This document shows, one piece after another, positions 55,972-64,000 of a stretch of 64,000 nt of DNA. The number at the start of each line of letters is the position of its first letter. The stretch's first letter is position 1. Source of the stretch: Chenopodium formosanum (lineage: Eukaryota; Streptophyta; Magnoliopsida; Caryophyllales; Amaranthaceae). The stretch covers positions 50,344,303-50,408,302 of the forward strand of contig CM044856.1 of the NCBI GenBank assembly GCA_024500155.1, read 5' to 3'. The notes beneath the pieces are model-generated. The model worked only from the letters and a program-made list of their open reading frames with translations. It was not told the origin of the DNA and searched no databases. Position numbers and translations under genes: made by a program.

Positions 55972-57957
55972 CTAATGCGGAATGTCAATTACCTCTTCAT
56001 CCATAGCCTTTGAAAACTCCTTTTTCTCTTCCCTAACTTTCATGCAATCAAAACTCACAAGCACATCACCAAAAATCTCATGAACATCGTTAATTGAAGA
56101 ATTAATCACACAAACATTATCAATGGAGCGAGGAGAATTAACACACATGATTCCTTTCACAAGAGACAAAGACTCATGCATCAATTTTAACTCAAAACTT
56201 TCCTCATTGTTACCAATCCTCGAAGTAATTTGACCTCCCTTAACATTTATCAAAGCTCCCGAAGTAGCTAAAAAGGGTCTCCCTAAAATGATAGGAATAT
56301 CGTCGTCTTCCGCAATCTCTAACAGAATGAAATCAACGGGGATAATGAATTGTCCTATCTTGAGGGGGACATCCTCAACTCTTCCTTTAGGAAACTTAAT
56401 AGAACGATCGGCCAATTGAAGGGTCATTTAGGTTTGAAAGAGCTCACCTTTCTTAAGTCTCTTGAAGACGAAATAAGGCATGATGCTATCACTAGCACCA
56501 AGATCACAAAGGGCATTTTGGAACAATTTCCCATTAATATTGCAAGGGATGGAGAAATTTCTGAGAACTTTCATCTTTAGGGGCAAGTCATTATGGATAA
56601 AGGCACTACAACACTCCCCCAAACTCATCCGCTCAACCACATTGCAATCTCTCTTGCTGCTCAAAATTTCCTTAAGAAACTTAGAATAGTTTGGCATTTG
56701 TTCCAAGACTTCGGTGAAAGGAATAGAAAGATGAATTTTCTTAAGCATCTCGATGAATTGCCCAAATTGTTCATCCAATTTGTGCTTATTGAACTTTAGG
56801 GGCTAAGGAATTTAGGGTTTGTAGACTTCTTTTTCTTTCTCTTTCACCTTCTCAACTTGTTTTTTAGCAACTTCCTCAACCAAAGGGCTCTCATCTCCCT
56901 CATTCTCAATTGGACTCTCTTTCGCACCACTTTTTTTAGACACCTCACTCTCAAGGACCCTACCACTCCTAGTGGTTATAGAACAAACCGGTTCCTTAGG
57001 ATCAATTCCTTGTGAAGGTAAAGAAGAAAGGGTAGCATGTTCTTTCGAGGTGTTGGCTAGTTTAATGATTTGGGTTTCAAGCATCTTTCCATGAGTAAAC
57101 ATGTCATGAAACATTTTGTTACTAGATGATATGTAATCATTCAATTTTTCGGCTTGATCTACCATGACATCCTCTAACCCACTCATAGAATGAGATAGTT
57201 GATCATACGAATTATCACTCTGCCCTTGGATCTTTGAACCAAATTCGGGTGAGGGACCTCTTTAATTGTTTTGATAATTTCCCTTAATTTGGTTACTCCA
57301 ATTACCCATATCTTGATTTTGGCCGGAATTTTGATTATTGTTACCATAACCTTGGTTATGATCCCCATATACTTGGCCGTGACATTGATCATTATAACCA
57401 TAGTTGTTATGGTTACCACGAAACCGTTGGGTTACTTGGTTCCTATAACCACTATTTTGATTATAACTATCATAGTTCCCATGGTTGTGATAATTCCTAT
57501 TCCCAACATTCTTTTGAACATTGAATCTAGGTCCAAAATCATTATTATCAACATAATTCACATGCTCATTGTTATTTCCATCATATTCATCAAATCCATA
57601 ACAAGGAACATTGGGGCAAAAAGAAGCATCGTGATCATTCTTTCCACACAAATCACAAACCAAACATTCTCTAATCATGCAACAAGAAGCGAAAAGAGGG
57701 TTAGACTAAGCAGATGTACCCTTCCCCGAAAATTGGGAGGGAAGAGTTTGTGTTTGTGAAGGAGCATTCTCAAGCTTAGTCTTGATAGAAACCACCACTT
57801 TTCCTAAGTCCGAAAGTAGTGTGGACGAATTGTTGATGGCGTTGAGTTGATCAATCGATCCATTTCGCTTGTCGACTCTATCTCAACTTCTTGCCAATCC
57901 ATCTAGTTCCTCACTACATCATCTATCAAATCCTCAACCTCTTCCACCGTCACTAGT
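55972..57957 (-). pseudogene. Gag C-terminal half and protease of fragment F
   Basis: One minus-strand frame from about 57957 to 55972 carries several stops: TAG near 57911-57909, TAG near 57706, TAA at 57264-57262, TAA and TAG near 56811-56800, and TAA at 56430-56428. The knuckle CDLCGKNDHDASFC lies at about 57654-57613, followed by an Asn/Tyr/Gly-rich stretch. The protease shows QNALCDLGASDSIMP and, further on, PIILGRPFLATSGALI, in the Athila style. The N-terminal half of gag is missing beyond CACTA Z. A gag precursor and its protease would come from this frame if intact. Confidence 0.8.
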
Positions 57958-59129
57958 GGAAAAATTGCTATTAGCAGCACCCTATTAGCAACTGACGTTA
58001 AATATGCTAGCTACTAAAACACTAATTGCAACTAGCTAAAATATTGTAAGTTACAAATACAATATCATTAGCAACTAACATAAATATGAAAGTTGCTAAT
58101 AATAGGTGGGTAAAAGTTAAAACTGATATTAGCAGCTGGCCTATTTAATGCCAGTTGCAAATTCCGTGGCATTTGCAGCTGACACAAAAATGCACGTTGC
58201 TAATAAATGTCAAGTAAAAAGTAGAAATTTTAGTGACCAAAATAATTGTATCCAGCCTTAAAACGCCAGCTGCTAAAAACTACTCTCTACCTTATTTTTT
58301 ATTTCATTTTATTGTTTTTATTATTCAAAGTTAAAAGTAGTTCTCAGACTTCAAACCCTCCTTCGTTTTCTCCGCCTCCCTCTATGGATATGAAGCTATT
58401 TCTCTCTCCTCATCAAACCCTCATTAATCAAGCTTTCTTCAAAACATCACCCTTTCTCCTCAATTCTTCATCAAAGTAGTATTCACTTTCTCTCCATTGA
58501 TTTGGCTACTTAGGGTTTCAGCGAGGGAGAAGGCGGAGTAAACGAGGTGGTTGCTGCTCAAAAATGGCAATGCCCCTTTACAATCCTTTGTTGCTTCAAA
58601 GAAGCATCTTTCTCATACCTCAAAATAGAATCTCTTACAATGGAAACTATGGAGTTCTTGATTATTTACCTTGAGTTTGATATAAGAAGTTTTATCGTAT
58701 ACAATGAGGTGTTGCTCCTCCCTAAGGTATTCGATATTATTTTTCTTAATTTCTCTTATTTTTAATGTTTTTGTTATGTAATTCTGGTGTTGTATATTTA
58801 AAATTGTTAATTTTTTGCATTTCACATTTGTAATTTTGCTCTGATTTTGATTTTTTTGCTGCTCTGATTTTGATTTATGCTTGTTTATCAGTACTTTAAC
58901 TCATAGGTTACTGTATTGTTTTTTTAGATATTGGAGTGTTTTTTTTTATTATATTGACATGCTGTGGTTTGATTAATTAATTAATTACTGTATTTTTTTT
59001 TTAGATACTGGAGTGTCTTTTGTTGCTGGAATTTGCTGTTGGAGGTGGAAATGAGGGAACCGAGTTTGTAATGGATTAATTTATTAAAATTGTAATTTAA
59101 TTGTAAATAAGAAAATTAAGGCTGAAAGC

Positions 59130-59700
59130 TTGAGTATTTAATTTACTGATGGTTGAATTACAAAAAGGATAAGCATAACTTGAGGTTATGAATCTCACAG
59201 TAGCTTTAGACTACAAGTCTCTCATGTGTTTTCTCTAATTTCTGGATAATCTCACCAACAGCTAAATTACACTACTTATACTCAAGACTTAGATAATACA
59301 TGTGACAATGATTAACTAAAATGGAAACCCACAACATCTATGATTAAAGGCATCTTCTAACTTTCCCACACTTCTCTTTAATTAACCTTGTCCTATTGCT
59401 CATTGTTGCTTCTCACAATTGACCCTTTGCTGTCTCTGTTTTGTGCGCCTGCTATACACCAAAAGGGGTGGCTGACTTGGTTTCTTGGAGCCATTGACCT
59501 CGTTGACTCGTTCCATTACATAGTCTTCCCAAGTTGCTTCAAAATTAGGGAGCTCTTTCCACTTAAGCAGGACCTCCACCCCTGTAGTATCCCCTTCTCT
59601 CTTCTGTCTGACCTCAAGCACATCCTCTGGTGTTGTTTTGTTCATTTTAGATCATATTACCTTTATATTGTACATAATTATGTATGTGAATGTTGTGCAA
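59130..59700 (-). pseudogene. Chromovirus fragment: integrase chromodomain and 3' sequence
   Basis: The minus-strand frame 59645-59400 encodes VEVLLKWKELPNFEATWEDY, the core of a chromodomain as at the C-terminus of chromovirus (Ty3/gypsy) integrases, where it guides insertion to marked histones. It is followed by a basic tail and a stop, then AT-rich sequence resembling a 3' end. No other pol part is present, so this is a short remnant inside CACTA Z. Confidence 0.7.
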
Positions 59701-60639
59701 GTATGATTTTAGTGTTGTTTTGTTCATACTTTTTTATTTAAAGCCTAAAGGATAGTGTAACTAAAGAGAATCCTCACTTTAATGTTGTAGAATAAGCTAG
59801 GAAATGGGTTTTTTTTCCATGAAATATTTATACTCTGTATTTTTCCATGTTATGCTGGTTTGCCATTTCATGCTGAGGGAATTTTAATTTTGGCATGATA
59901 TTAGCCAGCTTAGATTCTTTTTTTCCTTAGTTTAAAGTTCAAACATGTAAGTTGCAGTTTGTTGCAAGTTGTGGTGTACTGGTGGTACCTGTTGTAGCAA
60001 CTGTTCTGTCTAAAATAGACCTAAATTATTTTGTTTTCCCAAAATAATTTATTTTAGTTTGGCATGATATTAGCCAGGTGTATGTTAGACGTGCTCTCTA
60101 GATGATCACAAATTCTGATCATATGAGTGACAATTAATAATCTCTTTTTGTCTATCAATGTAGATGTAAATTAGCCTGTTACATATCTGGTTTGTGACAA
60201 TAGGAGATTGTATTGTGTTACTTTGATTTCAAAGTTTAAATTAGAGGTACTTTCACTAATTGATATGGGTTGTTTGAGTGTGAGTTTTGGCTGGCATATC
60301 TTTGTATTCACATTCCAACATATAAACACATGGGTTTTGATTTTATATAGGGGAAGTATATGTGAAATACTGATATCCTTGAAAATGTGTTGATTTTCTT
60401 CATTCGTTCCTCTTGCAAATACATCATACTGTGAATTTTGCGGAGGTTGTCCATTAAGTACCCCTGCCCTCTTCCCCCCTGCCAGACCCATATGTTCCTC
60501 CCAAAACCCATTTTCCAGAGGTCGATTTAACAAAAAATTAGTTTTTGTACAAAGAATCTTACCTTCTTTTATTTCTCATACTTATTAGTTGTTAACTCTA
60601 GATTATGCTTTCATGTTTATGACATGATCAATTATGTAG

Positions 60640-60909
60640 GTCCCAACTAAATGTCGTCTTGCTTTAGTTGATGAGTTTAGTGGGAACTCAGTGATTGTGG
60701 CCGATGGAGCGGCAGAACCTTGTCCTAGTGGAGTGATTCATAACAAGAAAATGAACCGTGACATCTATAAAGTTAGTGTTGACCATGTTTACAGTGATTA
60801 TTCTCACCTAAATCTCCTAGAAGAGACTGATGACAGTATCACCAAGTTGGGTGAGGCGAAAGGTTATTTTTTGGGGCGGCCGGCAGATTTAGTCTTCTTT
60901 ACTGATGAG
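60640..60909 (+). pseudogene. CACTA-associated coding exon in Z
   Basis: An exon-like stretch bordered by ...TATGTAG on the left and GATGAG|GTAATT on the right. It encodes PTKCRLALVDEFSGNSVIVADG..., KVSVDHVYSDYSHLNLL and KGYFLGRPADLVFF. The pattern (C.L, then V.A.G, then V.V..V, then a L.RP end) resembles the C-terminal domain found in plant En/Spm TNP-like proteins. Other exons of this gene were not securely found, and the downstream part is lost behind Retand E. It could belong to another transposon-derived family. Confidence 0.5.
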
Positions 60910-60991
60910 GTAATTCATTGATATGCTATATAATGATCTAAAATATTTGTAACTGAATTATATTAATATTTATCTTTTTTTTGAAGGTTAT

Positions 60992-61481
60992 TGTTTAGGG
61001 TAATTTTACCCTGCCACGTGGCCCAACCAGAAGGTGACACGTGTCAGCCCCAGATTGGTCTAAAATGGACCAATCCCTGCTTGACACGTGTCATTCCAGA
61101 AATCAAGGGAAAAGGCGGCCTTCAGGCCCAAATCCCGAGAATGCCGCATAACGGCGCAGCCCACCAATGATTAGGGTTCAGTGACCTAATCAGGGGCACA
61201 ATTTCCAAAGACCCTATAAATAGGGAGATGTCCCTCATTTTGAGGGCACGTTCTTACCATTTATTACACCAGCATTCTCTTACATCAGAGAAACACCTGA
61301 GCTTGGAATCCAAGCAGATACCCACCTAAGTTTCTGTTCTCTTTATTCCATTTCAAGTTACTAACTTGACCGTCGGAGGCGGAGCTCCAACCACCCGGAG
61401 TCTCCGTTATTTTGCAGGTACAGACCGGCCGGATCAGACTTCGTGACGTAACTCTCCCGAGGGACAAAAACACCCAAAACA
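60992..61481 (+). repeat. 5' LTR of Retand E
   Basis: It is 490 bp, starting TGTTTAGGGTAATTTTACCC and ending ACACCCAAAACA. CCACGTGG, GACACGTGTC and GACACGTGTCATT words lie upstream of TATAAATA (61215-61222). Confidence 0.92.
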
Positions 61482-61501
61482 TTTGGCGCCGTCTGTGGGG
61501 A
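61482..61501 (+). other. Primer binding site of Retand E
   Basis: TTTGGCGCCGTCTGTGGGGA directly follows the LTR, apparently in the unmutated form (D has one change). Confidence 0.8.
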
Positions 61502-61514
61502 GAGTACCTCGAAG

Positions 61515-64000
61515 ATAGTTCAAGAGTCTGTACCACCCCCTAACCGTCTGGGTGAAGACCCAGAAGTTTTTACCGACCATGAGGAAGATGAAGACCCTCA
61601 GGTCGAAGCCTTTACAGCCGAAGACTGCTCTCTCAAAACCAAGCGCATCCGGCCCAGAGACACTCTGGAGCGGGGTGCCTCCTAGGCGGGTCCAAGTCGA
61701 CCCTCTGGACAGCCGGAAGGGGAAACCCAAACGGCAGCTGGATCAGCCCCTGTCACCCGAGACGAACTCATGAGGTTCATGACAAGTTTCAAGGGTGAAA
61801 TTACAGAGCTGATCACCAAAAGCCGGGCTGGCCCAAATAAAGGTCAGCCGGCGAAGAAGACTCCTCTAGAGAAGGGGAAGTCAGTCAGAAACCTGCAGCC
61901 CACTCCCCATCCAAAGGAGAAGGCAGCCGGGACCATTGATTGGTCAAAGATTCTCCTTCCTTGGAAGAACACCAACAACACTCGCCGGACTCAGCAGCCA
62001 GTGAGAAGTAAAAAAATCAAATCTTGATGCCCGGGAGATTATCAACCGGAAGAGAAATCAATCGCTGTCTGAGTCGGCTTCAACGTCGAACTTTCCAGAC
62101 AGTTTCAACAATAATTCTGCAGGGAGTGCACCCTCCTTGCATGAAAGTCAGAAAGGCGGTAATACCGTCCATTCTGGCCCTCATATGATTGGAGTTGTAC
62201 CGTGTGTGCCTACTCAGGCTTACGGACACTACCCTCCTCACTTCATGCAGCCGGCCTTCTTTGGGGGTCAGGCGGCATACCTAAATGTCCAGCCACTGGA
62301 CTGGCAGCTTCGTCTGCTGCGCCTGGGTGAACAACCTTCTGCGTTCACTCGGGAAATAACTGAGGCGGCTCAGCCGGCCAAGGTTAAGAACGTGTTGGTT
62401 GGTACCTATGATGGTACCACCAATCCGGAAGACCACCTCATGGCTTACACCAACCTCATGTACCTGTAGGGGTTGGATGATGCCACTTGGTGTCAGTGTT
62501 TCCCGGCTACATTGAAGGGCATTTCCTAACGATGGTTTGGCAATTTGCCAGCCGGGTCCATTGATAGTTTCAGGAAGCTCGCCTTCCTGTTTGTTTCCAA
62601 CTTCTCAATGAACATCCCTGCTAAGAAAACAAGCCTTGATTTGAGCACTGTTAAGCAGGAAGAGAGAGAAGGGCTGCGCTCATATGTCAGACGGTTCAAT
62701 CTGATAAGAATTCAGATTCAAGGACTGTCTGACGAGGTAGCTTTTACAGACTTTTTCAAGGGTCTGAGAGACGGGTCGACTTTTAAGTTTGACCTCGTCA
62801 GAAAAGGGGCTTTCACCTTACAGGCGGCACTGAGGGAGGCGGAGAGCTACATCCAAGCTATCGACCTCTGCTCGCCTGGTAGCCAGTCGGACTCCAAAAA
62901 GTCCGACAAGCAGAAAAACAGCCGGTCAGCTCAGCCGGCCAAAAACATAGAAGAGAGCAAGAAAAGAAAAGAAGTCTGGGCGGTTACTGACTCTGACCAG
63001 CCGTCCCAGAAGAAAAAGAAAGAGTTTAAACCGTACGTCCCCAAGTACAAGTTTAACAAAGACTGCAACTCCATCCTCATGGAGGTAAAGGACCGGCTGT
63101 CCATTGAGAAGCCGAATCCTATGAAAAGTTCTGTCCAGTCACGGAACAAAAATAAATTCTGTCAGTTCCATGAGGAAGTTGGCCATGACACCAACGACTG
63201 CTTTAGTCTTCAGCGGGCGTTGGACCGTCTGGCTGACAAAGGGCTGCTGAAGTCCTACATTTCTAAGTCCCCAGCCAGGGCAAAAAAGAAAAACAAGGGT
63301 CAGTCCTCCAAGACTACCCCCCAGCCTGCTAGTAGTTCGGATACTGACAAGGAGCCGATCTACACTATAGCAGGCGGGTTCTCATGTGGTGGCCCTACCA
63401 TCCGGGGCACCAAGAGCCATCTTCGAAAGATGGACAAAGATGATGATGAGCAGGCGAAAGCCAGCTCCTCCTTCCCAGACGTCTTGATCACTGAGAAGGA
63501 CAGGGGCAGCGTCCGCCGCCCGCATGATGACCCGGTGGTCATTGTATGTAAGGTTGCCAACCAGCTGGTTGGGCGGATCCTTATTGACACCAGCAGCTCA
63601 TCAGACATCATCAGCCTCCGGTGCCAGCAAAAGCTGAAATACAATGTCAGCAGCATGCATCCGGTCACCCACCCCTTGGTTGGTTTTGGGGGTGGGATGG
63701 TCTACCCAGCCGGGAGAATTGACTTACCCATCCGGCTGGGAGAGAAAGGTCAGGGACGACATATTGTCGTCAGAATCTTGCTCGTTGAAGAGTTGACCGC
63801 CTACAACATCATCCTTGGCAGGTCAACCCTCAACGAAGCAAAGGCAGTAATCATCCCGTCCCTCATGCTCATCAAGTATGAGAGGGATGACGGCTCTGTT
63901 GCTTCCTTGAATGGGGATCAGAAGACGGCCCGAGAGTGCTATCTCTCAGCCGTCCGAGATATCGTGGCCGGGAAGAAAAGAAAGGCACCTCTGCTGGTGG
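61515..64000 (+). pseudogene. Gag and protease of Retand E (partial)
   Basis: The start codon position of D reads ATA (61515-61517) here. The first frame has a TAG (61683-61685, CAG in D) and ends after an extra A near 62015. In the next frame TAG stands at 62467-62469 (CAG in D) and TAA at 62527-62529, shared with D. From 62530 the frame is open to the window end, about 490 codons. It covers gag (REGLRSYVRRFNLIRIQI), the knuckle CQFHEEVGHDTNDC at about 63155-63200, and the protease, whose active site reads LIDTSSSSDIISL, Ser instead of the Gly of D-T-G. Near 63960 it lacks about 75 bases present in D. Confidence 0.88.

Larger units (their letters stand above)
53205..57950 (-). mobile_element. 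Athila-type fragment F (minus strand), lacking RT and integrase
   Basis: Read leftward: the C-terminal half of gag with a CCHC knuckle, protease, a post-integrase relic (55703-55681), a spacer and an ATHILA ORF1 gene. No LTR is present at either side: the right end is cut by CACTA Z at 57951 and the left joins the repeats of CACTA Y at about 53204. As in A, the RT-RNase H-integrase block is missing. Confidence 0.82.
57951..60991 (+). mobile_element. CACTA-type element Z, 5' part
   Basis: CACTAGTGGAAAAATTGCTATTAGC at 57951 is a CACTA terminus placed inside gag of F. Subterminal copies of TTAGCAACT, AGTTGCTAAT, TTAGCAGCTG and CAGCTGCTAA follow to about 58280. AT-rich, intron-like DNA follows. 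The opposite end is not in the window, because Retand E is inserted from 60992. The right end should lie beyond E. Confidence 0.7.
60992..64000 (+). mobile_element. Retand-type element E, 5' part
   Basis: Its LTR, primer site, gag and protease are close to element D and run off the window at 64000. It inserted in CACTA Z, after GTTAT (60987-60991), the possible left target duplication. The rest of pol, any antisense gene and the 3' LTR lie outside. Confidence 0.92.

Noticed and set aside
59388..59741. 117-codon plus-strand frame
   Set aside because: It is the opposite strand of the chromodomain fragment and has a composition typical of a shadow frame.

Overview
This is eukaryotic nuclear DNA from a flowering plant, and essentially all of it is transposable elements. 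The marks of a plant genome are Athila- and Tat/Retand-type Ty3/gypsy elements, a MuDR-like (MULE) transposon with a SWIM-domain transposase, CACTA (En/Spm) elements and GT...AG introns. A dicot fits best, but I cannot name the species. I found no intact host gene, rRNA or tRNA. Nearly every coding region carries stops or frameshifts, as expected of old, silenced, probably pericentromeric heterochromatin.

Layout from left to right. (A) 1-20528 is an Athila-type element with its 5' LTR cut by the window start. Its gag-protease frame is split by (B), a complete minus-strand Ogre/Tat-like element with gag only (2652-12818, perfect 5-bp target duplication ATATG). The 3' part of A carries an Athila ORF1 gene and a 0.9-kb near-palindromic Mutator-type MITE with a perfect 9-bp duplication. 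A itself sits at the last codons of pol of (C), a Retand-type element whose 3' part runs 20529-25595. C sits in the 3' end of a minus-strand CACTA gene (X, 25596-28325). At 28326 a related CACTA copy (Y) begins. Y is broken by a small CACTA (W, 29482-33142, TSD AAT) in an exon, and by a minus-strand solo LTR (33730-52557) in an intron made of about 170-bp tandem repeats. The solo LTR is split by a MULE (35689-52264), and the MULE by a complete Retand element (D, 40877-52092). Next come a minus-strand Athila relative (F, 53205-57950), a third CACTA type (Z, from 57951) containing a chromovirus fragment, and a third Retand copy (E) that starts at 60992 and leaves the window.

How the pieces work together. 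Retand D encodes gag, protease, RT, a double RNase H and integrase on the plus strand, with a separate intron-containing antisense gene between pol and the 3' LTR; C keeps the same antisense gene. Both Athila copies (A and F) have gag-protease and ORF1 but no RT, RNase H or integrase, and B has gag only, so all three would need enzymes supplied in trans. The MULE carries a broken mudrA and a convergent zf-GRF reading frame.

The observation I rate highest is that the Retand antisense protein starts with MARTKQT in C and MARTK-stop-TARRSK in D, a close match to the N-terminal tail of histone H3 (ARTKQTARKS). Others are a conserved stem-loop between pol and the antisense gene, GC-rich palindromic repeat arrays in unrelated LTR elements, and in-frame TAG stops that mostly look like C-to-T changes at CAG/CTG sites.
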